A stretch of 64,000 bases of DNA from Sphingobacterium athyrii (GCF_003071065.1 NZ_QCXX01000007.1:354164-418163), one strand, 5' to 3'. Positions 17,351 to 27,466 are shown, counted from the stretch's first letter. Numbers and translations: made by a program. The notes: a model not told the origin generated them from the letters alone.

Positions 17351-18538
17351 ATGAATTGGAATAAATCGATTGTACTAGCCGCGTCTCTTTTTGCAGCTTC
17401 ATTCCAAGTACAAGCACAGGACAATTTGATCAATGCCTTAAAAGCAAATCAAAATGACAATAGCAAATCCGGATTTACATTTACAGAAGTTATCAATTTA
17501 GGTAACACCTCGATCAAGGATCAAGGTTCTTCAGGTACATGTTGGTCTTATTCAGGAAACTCGTTTTTAGAATCCGAGATGATTCGTATGGGTAAAAAAC
17601 CTGTGGAGATCTCTCAGATATATACAGCACGTAATACATATTTAGATAAAGCACGTACTTATGTACGTCTTCATGGCGGATTATCTCTGGGCGAAGGCGG
17701 TCAATTCCACGATGTGCTGAATTCATTCCGCAAATATGGTACGATGCCACAATCGGCCTATACTGGTCTTCACTACGGCAGCACACGCAATAACTTCGGT
17801 GAAATGACCTCCATGCTCGACGCGATGTTAGGTTCGATTGTAAAAGGTAAAGCTTTGACTCCAAACTGGGAAAAAGCCTATACGGCAGCAATGGACTCTT
17901 ACTTAGGTGAAGTGCCTGAAAAATTCGATTACAACGGTAAATCATATACGCCACGTACATTCGCAGATCAGGTAATCGGGATTAATCCAGATGATTATGT
18001 TGGTATCGCTTCGGTGACCGATCACCCTTATTACAGCCAATTTGTACTGTTGATTCCAGACAACTGGTCATTTGACCGTTTCTACAACGTTCAGATGAAT
18101 GATTTAACAGACATCATTGACAATGCTTTACAAAAGGGGTATACTGTTGCTTGGGCAACTGACGTGTCAGAAAAAGGATTCTCCTGGAAAAATGGCGTGG
18201 CGTATGTGCCAGAAAAACCATTCGAGCAAATGAGCGAGCAAGAAAAAGCAAGTATGTTTGTTGGTCCTAAACCCGAAATGAAAATCACGCCAGAGGAGCG
18301 CCAGAAAGCTTTCGACAATTGGCAAACAACAGACGATCACGGTATGCATATCGTAGGTCTGGTGAAAGATCAAAACGGAAAAGAATACTATATCGTTAAA
18401 AATTCATGGGGAACATCCAATGATTACAAAGGATATCTGTATGCTTCCAAAGAATTTGTACGCTACAAAACAACTTCTTTACTGTTACATAAAGACGGTC
18501 TGACCAAAGATTTAAAATCAAAGATAAATATCAAATAA
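17351..18538 (+). CDS. Aminopeptidase C-like C1 cysteine peptidase (secreted)
   Basis: 395 residues with signal peptide (about 1-23, ending VQAQD). Seen: papain-fold catalytic Cys64 in 'GSSGTCWSYS', His333 in 'DDHGMHIVGL', Asn351 in 'IVKNSWG'. The long insertions between Cys and His match the bleomycin hydrolase/PepC (C1B) group, which usually forms hexamers and trims peptides. Most PepC enzymes are cytosolic, but Bacteroidota members carry a signal peptide and act in the periplasm. It has its own terminator, so it is likely monocistronic. Confidence 0.92.
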   Translation: MNWNKSIVLAASLFAASFQVQAQDNLINALKANQNDNSKSGFTFTEVINLGNTSIKDQGSSGTCWSYSGNSFLESEMIRMGKKPVEISQIYTARNTYLDKARTYVRLHGGLSLGEGGQFHDVLNSFRKYGTMPQSAYTGLHYGSTRNNFGEMTSMLDAMLGSIVKGKALTPNWEKAYTAAMDSYLGEVPEKFDYNGKSYTPRTFADQVIGINPDDYVGIASVTDHPYYSQFVLLIPDNWSFDRFYNVQMNDLTDIIDNALQKGYTVAWATDVSEKGFSWKNGVAYVPEKPFEQMSEQEKASMFVGPKPEMKITPEERQKAFDNWQTTDDHGMHIVGLVKDQNGKEYYIVKNSWGTSNDYKGYLYASKEFVRYKTTSLLLHKDGLTKDLKSKINIK

Positions 18539-18559
18539 GCGATTTAAAGATCCTTTAAA

Positions 18560-18595
18560 ACACCTCTGAAATTAATCTTTCAGAGGTGTTTTTGT
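18560..18595 (+). terminator. Intrinsic terminator after aminopeptidase C
   Basis: 12-bp stem ACACCTCTGAAA/TTTCAGAGGTGT with a 6-nt loop and a T-rich tail, about 20 nt after the stop codon. Confidence 0.9.
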
Positions 18596-18651
18596 TTTCA
18601 GATTAATTTGATAACTTAAACATAAATTATAAATCTAGTTGTTCAGTGAGT

Positions 18652-19890
18652 ATGAGAAGTATAATCACATTATGCCTTGCAATTTTATTTGGGAATTTAG
18701 CACAGTCCCAGACCAAAGGGGTGAAATTTGTAGAAGGATTAAGTTGGAAACAGGTCAAAGAAAGAGCGAAGGCAGAAAATAAGTTTATCTTCGTAGAACT
18801 TTTTGCAACCTGGTGTGGCCCTTGCCAATACATGAGTAATGAAATTTTCCCTTTGGAACAGGTTGGTGAGCCCATCAATCAAAATTTTATCAGTGTCCGG
18901 GTTCAGATGGACTCCACCGAAGCGGACAATGCTGCTGTCAAGAAATGGTACGCTGACGCCCGTGCCATTTCCAATGAGTACAATATCCAGTCCTTTCCGA
19001 CCTTTTTAATCTTCAATCCAAACGGGGAAGCTGTACACCGCATTGTTGGTGCGAGCGATGCCCCTGAGTTTGTCGAACATGTATCGGACGGACTGTATCC
19101 AGAAACACAGTATTATACCCTATTAAAAAAATTCGAAAAAAGGCCTCAGGATATCTACACGGCCAAACAGATGTTAAAAGCGGCAAATATCGCTTATGAT
19201 GAGAATACCGCCCGTAAAGCCGAGAATACTTTAGCCAACTCCTTGGGCACCGACGAGCTTTTTAAGAAAGAAAATGTACATATTCTATTGGCTGCGGCAA
19301 AGTTTACAAATTCAAAAGCTTTTAACCTGATTCGCAACAATAAGGAAAAAATAGATATTCTGCTGGAATCTCCGGGAATCGCCAACCGTACACTGGCAAA
19401 CGTCGTTGTCAATGAGCTTTTCCAAATTAAAATAGACGCCAAACACGAGCCTAATTGGGATAGTTACCAAAGCGAGCTATCCGCAAAATATCCGGACATA
19501 GACTTTGTCCCCATGTTTAAAAAGATCAAGGCACACTATTATCTTCAGGTCAAGAATTATGTGGCCATGAAAAATACCATCAATGATTATCTATCGTCAG
19601 AGGATTTTACGGCCCATCAATTAAACACCTTTGCATGGACGATCTTTAATAACAGCAGTGATCCTGAATGTATCGACGCAGCGATCAGCTGGAGTAAAAA
19701 ATCGATTATAGAGGACCCCAGTTCTGCATTCTTAGACACATATGCCAACCTACTGTATAAAAAAGGTGAAAAAGACAAGGCGATCAAGTGGCAAAATAAA
19801 GCGATCGAAATGGCCAGTGACGACGATCGACCGATCTATCAGGAGACATTGGACAAAATGACCAAAGGGATAAAAACCTGGGAAAATTAG
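18652..19890 (+). CDS. Thioredoxin-domain periplasmic protein (first of tandem pair)
   Basis: 412 residues from ATG 18652. Seen: signal peptide (1-21), a thioredoxin-like fold (about 25-150) with WCGPC at 54-58 and cis-Pro in 'SFPTFLIF', then a ~260-residue helical C-terminal region with 'NTFAWTIFNNSSDPECIDAAISWSKKS' and 'DTYANLLYKKGEKDKAIKWQNKAIE', the latter a TPR-like pair. A Cys in the C-terminal region (DPEC) recurs in the paralogue. Likely a periplasmic disulfide reductase; the partner is unknown. The paralogue at 20147 follows after its own terminator, indicating ancestral tandem duplication. Confidence 0.88.
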   Translation: MRSIITLCLAILFGNLAQSQTKGVKFVEGLSWKQVKERAKAENKFIFVELFATWCGPCQYMSNEIFPLEQVGEPINQNFISVRVQMDSTEADNAAVKKWYADARAISNEYNIQSFPTFLIFNPNGEAVHRIVGASDAPEFVEHVSDGLYPETQYYTLLKKFEKRPQDIYTAKQMLKAANIAYDENTARKAENTLANSLGTDELFKKENVHILLAAAKFTNSKAFNLIRNNKEKIDILLESPGIANRTLANVVVNELFQIKIDAKHEPNWDSYQSELSAKYPDIDFVPMFKKIKAHYYLQVKNYVAMKNTINDYLSSEDFTAHQLNTFAWTIFNNSSDPECIDAAISWSKKSIIEDPSSAFLDTYANLLYKKGEKDKAIKWQNKAIEMASDDDRPIYQETLDKMTKGIKTWEN

Positions 19891-19973
19891 AGATCGCCTT
19901 CAGGGATCCCGCGCTTGACTTTTTAAAGAATATGCTTTAAATGCAATGACCGGATCTTTAATATGTGGAATAT

Positions 19974-20010
19974 AAAATAAGGCAATGTCGCAGAGGCATT
20001 GCCTTATTTT
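19974..20010 (+). terminator. Terminator between the two thioredoxin paralogues
   Basis: 14-bp stem (19974-19987 with 19997-20010) around AAGGCAATG/CATTGCCTT with an A run before and T run after, about 85 nt after the first gene's stop. Confidence 0.85.
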
Positions 20011-20146
20011 ATTGATCCGGGTTTTAATTAGACCGATGCATCCATCGATGCCTCAAAATAGTAAACTCCTTGATTAATTTTTTTTACAATATTTTTCTCG
20101 ATCGCAATTTTAATTCCGTAAATTAACATCTAAATATCAACGGATT

Positions 20147-21385
20147 ATGAAAAAGTTAATTTTAATGTTATTCCTGATTCCAACACTCCTATTTGCGCAA
20201 AGTGAAGGTGTAAAATTTGAGCATGGCCTCAATTGGAATCAGATAAAAGAAAAAGCGGCCAAAGAAAACAAATTTATTTTTGTGGATTGTTTCACCACCT
20301 GGTGCGGTCCCTGTAAGTATATGGCAAGTACAATCTTTCCACAGGCAAAAGTAGGAGATTTCTTCAATGCCAAATTTATCAACGCCAAAATCCAGATGGA
20401 TAAAACCAAGGACGACAGCGAGGAAATAAAATCCTGGTATGCAGAAGCAGATCGTTTTGCCAAAGATTATACAGTAAGAGCCTATCCTACATTCCTGATC
20501 TTCGATTCAAAGGGCAATCTTGTCCATCGGATTGTCGGTGGCGGAGAAGCAGATGCTTTTATCGCTAAAGCCCAAAAAGCGCTTGACCCAAATACGCAAT
20601 ATGAAACCCTATTGGCAAAATTCAATGCTGACCCCAAAAATATAACGATTGCAAAAGCCATGGCTGCGGCAGCAAAAGATGCCTATGATAAGGAAACACA
20701 GGCAAAAGCAGAAGGCGTTGTATTGGCTTCGCTATCAACGGATCAGATCTTTACCAAAGACAATGTCGAGTTGTTGCTTTCTTCGGCAAGTATTAAGGAT
20801 TCAAAGGCATTTAACTTAATAAAAGATAACCCAGCCAAATTTGACGCCATCAGTGAGAAGATTAAAGCAAATGATTTCTTAGCTAAACTATTGATCGGTG
20901 AAGCTGTCAATACCAAAATACAGGCTAAAGAAGCCGTGGATTTTGCTGCTATCGAAAAAGAACTGGCTCAGAAATACCCAACGGTCAATACCGAAAAGGC
21001 GAGTCTGGAAATGCAACCCCGCTATTTCTCCTATACCAAAAACTATCCCGGTTTGAGAGACAGTTTTAACAAGTATATTGCCAAATACGGTTCAACGATC
21101 ACTGCGATGGAACTCAACAATATGGCTTGGTCTATTTTTGAAAACTGTGATGACCCCGCTTGTTTAAAAGCAGCTTCGGAATGGAGCAAATTATCACTGG
21201 AGAAGGAAAAAGATACACCAATGTATCTGGATACCTTTGCAAATCTTCTTTATCGTCTAGGTGATAAAGATCAGGCTATCAAAACACAGGAGAAAGCGAT
21301 CTCACTTTTGACAGCAAATGATAAAAAAGAGGATTATGTAGCAACGCTGCAAAAAATGAAAAAAGGCGAAAAAACCTGGGAATAA
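20147..21385 (+). CDS. Thioredoxin-domain periplasmic protein (second of tandem pair)
   Basis: 412 residues, same architecture and length as the gene at 18652: signal peptide (1-17), thioredoxin fold with WCGPC at 52-56, cis-Pro in 'AYPTFLIF', helical C-terminal half ending in 'DTFANLLYRLGDKDQAIKTQEKAIS'. The conserved C-terminal cysteine is again in a D-P-x-C context. Identity with the upstream paralogue is evident across the full length. It ends in a terminator that also serves the convergent prolyl oligopeptidase. Different redox partners for the two copies is a reasonable but untested idea. Confidence 0.88.
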   Translation: MKKLILMLFLIPTLLFAQSEGVKFEHGLNWNQIKEKAAKENKFIFVDCFTTWCGPCKYMASTIFPQAKVGDFFNAKFINAKIQMDKTKDDSEEIKSWYAEADRFAKDYTVRAYPTFLIFDSKGNLVHRIVGGGEADAFIAKAQKALDPNTQYETLLAKFNADPKNITIAKAMAAAAKDAYDKETQAKAEGVVLASLSTDQIFTKDNVELLLSSASIKDSKAFNLIKDNPAKFDAISEKIKANDFLAKLLIGEAVNTKIQAKEAVDFAAIEKELAQKYPTVNTEKASLEMQPRYFSYTKNYPGLRDSFNKYIAKYGSTITAMELNNMAWSIFENCDDPACLKAASEWSKLSLEKEKDTPMYLDTFANLLYRLGDKDQAIKTQEKAISLLTANDKKEDYVATLQKMKKGEKTWE

Positions 21386-21410
21386 TTCTTGTCTCCAAAA
21401 TAAAAATATA

Positions 21411-21446
21411 AAGTCCAGATCAAGCATGTTGGTCTGGACTTTTTTA
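21411..21446. terminator. Bidirectional terminator
   Basis: 9-bp stem AAGTCCAGA/TCTGGACTT (21411-21419 with 21433-21441) followed by T6; on the other strand the stem is followed by T-rich sequence as well. It lies between convergent genes, serving the second thioredoxin gene and probably the S9 peptidase. Confidence 0.8.
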
Positions 21447-21508
21447 TTGTCTTCGGATAAGCGCAATCGACAACGAAATCAAGCTGTGGAAAGTTCCTCC
21501 CGATATCC

Positions 21509-23632
21509 TTATTTCAATTCTTTGACCCCCATATTCCAGAGCGCAAAAGCATATTTATCAACTGTACTATTGATCAGCACCTCGGTAGATCGGCCAGCAC
21601 CATGTCCGGCCTTTGTTTCGATACGGATCAATACGGGATTATCACAAGCCTGTTTGGCCTGTAATTCGGATGCAAACTTATAAGAGTGTGCCGGCACAAC
21701 GCGGTCATCATGATCGCCGGTCAATACCATGGTTGCCGGATAACAAACACCTGCTTTCACATTGTGCACGGGTGAATAGGCTTTCAGATAGTCAAACATC
21801 TCTTTACTATCCGCAACTGTTCCATAGTCGTATGACCAGCCCGCGCCAGCGGTAAATGTATGGTAACGCAACATATCCAAGACACCCACTTCCGGCAATG
21901 CGACTTTGGCAACCTTAGGATCTATGGTCATTGTTGCTCCAACAAGCAAACCACCATTGGAACCACCAGACAATGCCGTGTATTCGGGTGAAGTATAACC
22001 ATTCTCTTGCAGATAATGTGCCGCAGCGATAAAATCGTTAAATACATTCAGCTTGTTGAACTGTCTTCCACCATCATGCCATTTTTGACCATATTCGCCA
22101 CCACCACGTAAGTTTGGAACTGCATATACACCCCCATTTGCCAGCCAAACCGCAACAGAAGTGCTGAAAGATGGTGTCAGGCTGATATTAAAACCACCAT
22201 AGCCATATACAATTGTTGGATTTTTACCGTTCAGAGCGATGCCCTTTTTATACGTAATAATCATGGGCACTTTCGTTCCGTCCTTGGAAGTATAAAACAC
22301 CTGCTTCGATTCATATTGATCACTGTCAAACTTGACATTCGGTTTGATATAGAGCGTCGATTGTCCCGAGTTGACATCAAACTTATAGCTTGATGAAGGC
22401 GTAATATAATTCGAGAAACCAAAGTAGATCTCTTTTTCCTTTTTCTTGCCCGAGAAACCACTTGCGGTTCCTACACCCGGCAATTCGATCTGTCTGATTT
22501 TTTTACCGGTATAGTCGTATTGGATCACAACCGAGACGGCATCTTTCAGGTAATTTGCGAATAGATAACCACCACCAGTACTGATTGAAAGTACATTTTC
22601 AGTTTCCGGAATCACGTCTTTCCAGTTTTCTTTGGCCGGATTTTTCAGATCTACTTTGACTAATCTATTATTGGCCGCCTTATAATTTGTTTCCAATAGA
22701 AAAGTATCCCCGATATTATCCACTACGCCTGTATTTGCATCAAAATGATCCTGTAGGCAGATGATTTTGCTATTGGGTTTACTCAGATCTTGGTAATAAA
22801 GCTCATTCCCCGTAGTTGTATTGGCTGCAGAGATAATCAGATAGCGTTGATCATCCGTTAATGAAGCGCCCACATAACGTCTCGGCGTTGCCGAACCGCC
22901 AAAAATCAGCTGATCCGTAGACTGTGCTGTTTTGAGCTTATGGTAATACAATTTATGCTGGTCTGTTTTTTCCGACAGTTCAGACCCCTTGGGTTTGTCA
23001 TAACTCGAATAGTAAAATCCGTCGTTTCCTTTCCAGGCGATGCCTGAGAATTTCACATCCACAAGCGTCTCTCCCACTGGCGCTTTATCCTTAGCATTCA
23101 ACACAATCACCTTTCTCCAGTCCGAACCGCCCTCAGAGATCGAATAAGCAACCAGACTTCCGTCCTTTGAAAAAGAAACATCGGCCAAAGAAGTCGATCC
23201 ATCTTTTGAAAAGGTATTTGGATCAAGGAAAACCTCCTCTACACCATTCTCACCTTGTTTACGATAAAGTACGGAATGCTGCTGAAGTCCATTATTTTTA
23301 AAGAAATAGGTATATGCCCCCTCCTTGAAAGGAGTTCCTATTTTTTCATAATTCCAGATTTCCGTTAATTGCTCTTTCAATTTTGTCCGGAAAGGAATGG
23401 TATTTAGATAATCAAAAGTGACTTTATTTTCGGCTTGGACCCAACTTTTAGTTTCTGCTGACCGATCGTCCTCCAACCAACGGTAGGGATCGGCTACTTT
23501 CTCGCCCCAGAATTCGTCTACGACAGAGCCTTTGCTCGTCGTTGGATATTTCAACTGTTGTCCACAAACAGTAGTTGCTGTACCAGCCATACCGATCATC
23601 ATCAGGATAAGACCAATTTTTTTGTTTATCAT
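21509..23632 (-). CDS. Prolyl oligopeptidase (S9A family), secreted
   Basis: 707 residues from ATG 23632 (an in-frame upstream start would place residues ahead of the signal peptide). Seen: signal peptide (about 1-25), a seven-bladed propeller region (about 80-420), then an alpha/beta hydrolase domain with Ser558 in 'GGSNGG', the Asp region 'TGDHDDRVVPAHS' and His in 'KAGHGAG'. Cuts proline-containing oligopeptides. Length matches S9A (about 700). It is convergent with the thioredoxin gene and divergent from an M1 aminopeptidase, fitting periplasmic peptide use. Confidence 0.93.
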   Translation of the reverse strand: MINKKIGLILMMIGMAGTATTVCGQQLKYPTTSKGSVVDEFWGEKVADPYRWLEDDRSAETKSWVQAENKVTFDYLNTIPFRTKLKEQLTEIWNYEKIGTPFKEGAYTYFFKNNGLQQHSVLYRKQGENGVEEVFLDPNTFSKDGSTSLADVSFSKDGSLVAYSISEGGSDWRKVIVLNAKDKAPVGETLVDVKFSGIAWKGNDGFYYSSYDKPKGSELSEKTDQHKLYYHKLKTAQSTDQLIFGGSATPRRYVGASLTDDQRYLIISAANTTTGNELYYQDLSKPNSKIICLQDHFDANTGVVDNIGDTFLLETNYKAANNRLVKVDLKNPAKENWKDVIPETENVLSISTGGGYLFANYLKDAVSVVIQYDYTGKKIRQIELPGVGTASGFSGKKKEKEIYFGFSNYITPSSSYKFDVNSGQSTLYIKPNVKFDSDQYESKQVFYTSKDGTKVPMIITYKKGIALNGKNPTIVYGYGGFNISLTPSFSTSVAVWLANGGVYAVPNLRGGGEYGQKWHDGGRQFNKLNVFNDFIAAAHYLQENGYTSPEYTALSGGSNGGLLVGATMTIDPKVAKVALPEVGVLDMLRYHTFTAGAGWSYDYGTVADSKEMFDYLKAYSPVHNVKAGVCYPATMVLTGDHDDRVVPAHSYKFASELQAKQACDNPVLIRIETKAGHGAGRSTEVLINSTVDKYAFALWNMGVKELK

Positions 23633-23847
23633 AAAAAACTTTATACTTGTTTCACCCAAAAATAACAAATATAATTTCAGATTTCATAACGATAGCTTAA
23701 AGTAATGTCATTATCAGGGGATATTGAACAATAATTCACGTCTTCAGACCAAAGGCCGGATCTCATCCTGATGAAATTTTCAGAATCCTTATTTTTACAT
23801 CAGCTGAAATTTTTTTAGCTTTATTTAAATCTTTTAAATATTCAACA

Positions 23848-26016
23848 ATGCGCAAAAGAATCGCTTTCCTTTACTTGGCCATTACCCTTTCTGCTATCGG
23901 TATGAGTCAAGCGCAGCAGCTTTCGGAAGATCAGCAATATCGTGCTACCCCCACGAAGGTCAACAACCTCGTCCATACCAAACTCGATGTCCGTTTTGAC
24001 TATAAAAATCAATTTTTGAACGGGAAAGAATGGGTCACATTACAGCCGCATTTCTATCCGACAGATTCACTGCGCTTGGATGCCAAGGGCATGGATATCA
24101 AACAAATCGCGCTGGTCAATGGGCAGCAACTCGTTCCCCTAAAATATACTTACGACGATAATTCTCTTCTGATCAAACTGGACCGAAATTATCTTTCAAG
24201 CGAAAAATACACCATATACCTGGACTATACCGCCAAACCGAACCTGCTTAAAGTACAGGGCAGTGCGGCAATCAATGATGCGAAAGGACTCTATTTTATT
24301 AATCCCGACGAACGGACGCCCAATAAACCCCGACAGATCTGGACTCAGGGCGAAACAGAGGCTTCGTCTGCCTGGTTCCCAACCATTGACCGTCCCAACC
24401 AAAAGACGACGGCCGAAATTTCAATGACTGTACTGGATAATTATGTCAGTCTGTCCAATGGAGCTTTGGTCAACCAGCATAAAAACAACAATGGAACACG
24501 TACCGATACCTGGAAAATGGATCTTCCCCATGCGCCGTACCTCTTTATGATGGCCGTCGGAGATTTTAAGATTTACCGGGATAAATACAATAATATTCCT
24601 GTGGATTACTACCTGGAACCGAAGTATGCCCCTTATGCCAAAGATATCTTTGGTAAAACCCCAGCCATGATGGATTTCTATGGCAAAACCTTGGGAGTTC
24701 CCTATCCTTGGAACAAATATGCGCAGATCGTCTGTCGCGATTATGTCTCCGGAGCCATGGAAAACACCACGGCGACGTTACATGGTGAGCATGTGCAAAA
24801 GACCAAAAGAGAACTTTTGGATGAAAATGAAGAAGGCACCATTGCCCATGAGCTGTTTCACCAATGGTTTGGTGATCTGGTTACCGCCGAATCCTGGTCC
24901 AACCTAACGATGAACGAATCTTTCGCAACCTTTGGCGAGGTCATCTGGCATGAGCATGACGGTGGCAAAGAAAAAGGGGATAAATCAAGATTCGAAAAGT
25001 TACAGTCGTACCTCAAATCAACTCAGAACGGTAATAGTCCGGCACTTGCACGTTACTACTACCACGACAAAGAAGATATGTTTGATAATATCAGCTATGC
25101 CAAAGGTTCGTTGATATTATACGCCTTAAAAGAACAGATGGGGGATACAGCGTTCTATCAATCACTCAAAAAATACCTTACGGAAAATTCTTTCAAAACC
25201 GGCGAGCCACAGCAATTACGTCTGGCCATGGAAGAAGTTACTGGTAAAGACTGGGCTCCTTATTTTAACCAGTGGTATTACAAAGGCGGCCATCCGATCC
25301 TCAACGTGACACGCAAAAATGAGAACAATACACTTGTCCTCAACATCGATCAAGTACAAGATTCAAGTGTTCAAACATTCCAATTGCCACTCACCATTGA
25401 CGTTTATACCAAAGAAGGCAAAATCCGTAAAACGATACAGCTCAACAAACGGGCGACAAAGCTGACGATTCCCTTGGCCAGTCCTCTTGAATTTATTGAT
25501 ATCGATCCCGAAAAAACGCTTGTCGGCGAGATCCGGATCGACAAAAGCGACGCGGACTATCTTTATCAATATAAACATGCACCATCTTTTACCAACCGTG
25601 TTACCGCGTTACTATTTGCGATGAAAAATCCAAAAACAACAGTCGGACGGGAACTACTGACACAGGCATTGGCTGATAAGGATGCTGACCTAATAGCGAT
25701 GGCCATTCAGGGCACCGATCCAACCGATCCTGAAGTTAGGAAATCTACTGGGAACATCATCGCTTCATTGGCTGAAAAATCCACCGTCTCGGTCGTACGC
25801 GCTTCTGCGATCCGGAAGCTGGGACAAATCAAAGACAAAAAGTATAAAAATTTATTGTTTAACGGAATTAAAGATCAGTCTTATATGGTCATCGCAAGTT
25901 CACTCATGGCCATTAAGGATGCCTATCCTGATCAACTCCAGCAGGCTGCCAAGAATATAGATCCCGAGGCTTCGGAATATTTGAAATCCCTCCTGACAGA
26001 TCTGTCCAAATTGTAA
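23848..26016 (+). CDS. M1 family zinc aminopeptidase, secreted
   Basis: 722 residues. Seen: signal peptide (about 1-22, ending SQAQ), exopeptidase motif GAMEN in 'VSGAMENTTA', zinc site HELFH at 334-338 plus Glu357 in 'NESFATFGE' (exact HEXXH-18-E spacing), and 'KGSLILYAL'. The C-terminal domain is short and helical with HEAT-like repeats compared with full-length aminopeptidase N. Removes N-terminal residues from peptides in the periplasm or at the surface. A hairpin terminator follows directly. Confidence 0.94.
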   Translation: MRKRIAFLYLAITLSAIGMSQAQQLSEDQQYRATPTKVNNLVHTKLDVRFDYKNQFLNGKEWVTLQPHFYPTDSLRLDAKGMDIKQIALVNGQQLVPLKYTYDDNSLLIKLDRNYLSSEKYTIYLDYTAKPNLLKVQGSAAINDAKGLYFINPDERTPNKPRQIWTQGETEASSAWFPTIDRPNQKTTAEISMTVLDNYVSLSNGALVNQHKNNNGTRTDTWKMDLPHAPYLFMMAVGDFKIYRDKYNNIPVDYYLEPKYAPYAKDIFGKTPAMMDFYGKTLGVPYPWNKYAQIVCRDYVSGAMENTTATLHGEHVQKTKRELLDENEEGTIAHELFHQWFGDLVTAESWSNLTMNESFATFGEVIWHEHDGGKEKGDKSRFEKLQSYLKSTQNGNSPALARYYYHDKEDMFDNISYAKGSLILYALKEQMGDTAFYQSLKKYLTENSFKTGEPQQLRLAMEEVTGKDWAPYFNQWYYKGGHPILNVTRKNENNTLVLNIDQVQDSSVQTFQLPLTIDVYTKEGKIRKTIQLNKRATKLTIPLASPLEFIDIDPEKTLVGEIRIDKSDADYLYQYKHAPSFTNRVTALLFAMKNPKTTVGRELLTQALADKDADLIAMAIQGTDPTDPEVRKSTGNIIASLAEKSTVSVVRASAIRKLGQIKDKKYKNLLFNGIKDQSYMVIASSLMAIKDAYPDQLQQAAKNIDPEASEYLKSLLTDLSKL

Positions 26017-26028
26017 AAAATATATTGT

Positions 26029-26061
26029 GGAAGCGAATTTTGTATTCGCTTCCATTTTCTT
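26029..26061 (+). terminator. Terminator after M1 aminopeptidase
   Basis: Perfect 10-bp stem GGAAGCGAAT/ATTCGCTTCC with a 5-nt loop and T-rich tail, just after the M1 gene stop. Its presence also argues that lpxH begins at ATG 26075, not at the in-frame GTG 26027 that lies inside the hairpin. Confidence 0.85.
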
Positions 26062-26074
26062 TAGATTTGGGCAC

Positions 26075-26830
26075 ATGTCAACAAGAAAAAAAATCTATTT
26101 TGCCTCAGACTTCCACCTTGGATCCTATCCACTGGAGCACTCGCGCGAAAGAGAACAGGCTATTATTCAGTGGCTCGACGAAATCAAAGTCGACGCAGCA
26201 CAGCTCTACCTTGTTGGCGATATTTTTGATTTTTGGTTTGAATATGCGACCGTAGTACCCAAAGGTTACATTCGCTTTTTGGGCAAACTGGCAGAAATTG
26301 CCGACCTGGGTATCCCGATCACTTTATTTAAGGGTAACCACGATATGTGGATGTTTGATTACCTCAAAAAGGAGTTAAATGCGCAGATCATTGCCAATGA
26401 ACTCGAGCTTGAACTTGACAATAAACTTTTCTACATCCATCATGGGGATGGACTAGGCTCCGGGGACTACAAGTATAAATTGCTCAAGAAAGTATTTCGG
26501 AGTCGTTTCTGCCAATGGTTATTTGCCCGATTGCACCCCAATCTAGGAATAGGCATCGCCACCCGATGGTCCAAGCATAGCAGACTCTCCAATAATGAAG
26601 ATGAAAAATTCCTAGGCGAAGACAAGGAATGGCTGATCGGTTATGCCAAAGAAATCGAGCGTAAACAACATCACGACTTCTATCTATTTGGTCATAGGCA
26701 TCTTCCCTACGATGTCCAACTGGGTACTGAAAGCCGTATTGTCAACTTGGGTGAATGGATCAATTATTATACCTACGCCGTATGGGATGGGGAAACTTTA
26801 CGTTTGGAAAAATGGGCGAAAAAGTTGTAA
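26075..26830 (+). CDS. lpxH: UDP-2,3-diacylglucosamine diphosphatase LpxH
   Basis: 251 residues, calcineurin-like metallophosphoesterase. Seen: metal motifs in order, SDFHLG, GDIFDFW, GNHD, HGDG, and GHRH. LpxH removes UMP from UDP-2,3-diacyl-GlcN to give lipid X in the lipid A pathway, acting at the inner membrane surface. The DFHLG/GDxFDFWFE form is typical of Bacteroidota LpxH. Its 3' end overlaps the start of a Crp/Fnr regulator by 19 nt. LptC in this window acts later in the same lipopolysaccharide pathway. Confidence 0.88.
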   Translation: MSTRKKIYFASDFHLGSYPLEHSREREQAIIQWLDEIKVDAAQLYLVGDIFDFWFEYATVVPKGYIRFLGKLAEIADLGIPITLFKGNHDMWMFDYLKKELNAQIIANELELELDNKLFYIHHGDGLGSGDYKYKLLKKVFRSRFCQWLFARLHPNLGIGIATRWSKHSRLSNNEDEKFLGEDKEWLIGYAKEIERKQHHDFYLFGHRHLPYDVQLGTESRIVNLGEWINYYTYAVWDGETLRLEKWAKKL

Positions 26831-27393
26831 TTTCTTTGGCAGACTGCTTCCAGGGTTACCATTTTCTCAACCCCCTGAGCATTGATCGGCTGGAGCAGAT
26901 CAGTGAAAAACTTATCTGCAAAAGGAATAGTGTATTGATCCGGCAAGATAAAATACAGAAAGATATTTATTTCTTGGCTTCCGGATTAGCCCGTGTCTAT
27001 TACGAAACTGCAGACCGGCAGATCACATTGGACTTTGTCTCTCCCGGTGGCACTTTAATCTCAATGAACAGCTATGTGCATGACACACCGGGCTACGAAA
27101 ACATCGACCTCCTGGAAGACAGCATAGTTTACAAAATTGACCAGAAAAAGCTATTTATGCTCTATGAGAGCGACATTGCCATTGCTAACTGGGGCAGAAA
27201 AATGGCTGAACTAGAATTTATCAAAGCAGAGCAGCGCACAATGTCCAAACTTTTTAATACAGCCCAGGAACGATACGCCGAGTTGCTCGAAAAATATCCT
27301 CAATATATACAACGGATCAAACTTGGTTACATTGCCTCTTATCTGGGCGTTAGCCAAGTGACCCTCAGCCGCATCCGGGCAAATATCCTTTAA
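26812..27393 (+). CDS. Crp/Fnr-family transcriptional regulator
   Basis: 193 residues from ATG 26812, the start that gives the usual family length; earlier in-frame ATGs lie deeper inside lpxH. Seen: cyclic-nucleotide-binding-like beta barrel (about 10-115, with 'LIRQDKIQKDIYFLASGLARVYY' pattern), dimer helix, and a C-terminal helix-turn-helix 'IASYLGVSQVTLSRIRA'. The RGELA-type phosphate cassette of true Crp is not evident, so it probably does not bind cAMP in the standard way. Short Bacteroidota members of this group often control an adjacent small transporter; the SMR exporter follows 73 nt downstream. Confidence 0.88.
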   Translation: MGEKVVISLADCFQGYHFLNPLSIDRLEQISEKLICKRNSVLIRQDKIQKDIYFLASGLARVYYETADRQITLDFVSPGGTLISMNSYVHDTPGYENIDLLEDSIVYKIDQKKLFMLYESDIAIANWGRKMAELEFIKAEQRTMSKLFNTAQERYAELLEKYPQYIQRIKLGYIASYLGVSQVTLSRIRANIL

Positions 27394-27466
27394 AATTTTT
27401 AACATTTGTTAAAATTATTCTGCGGAAAAACGTAGACCTTTGTTCCTGAAACAAAAAAACAGATAT

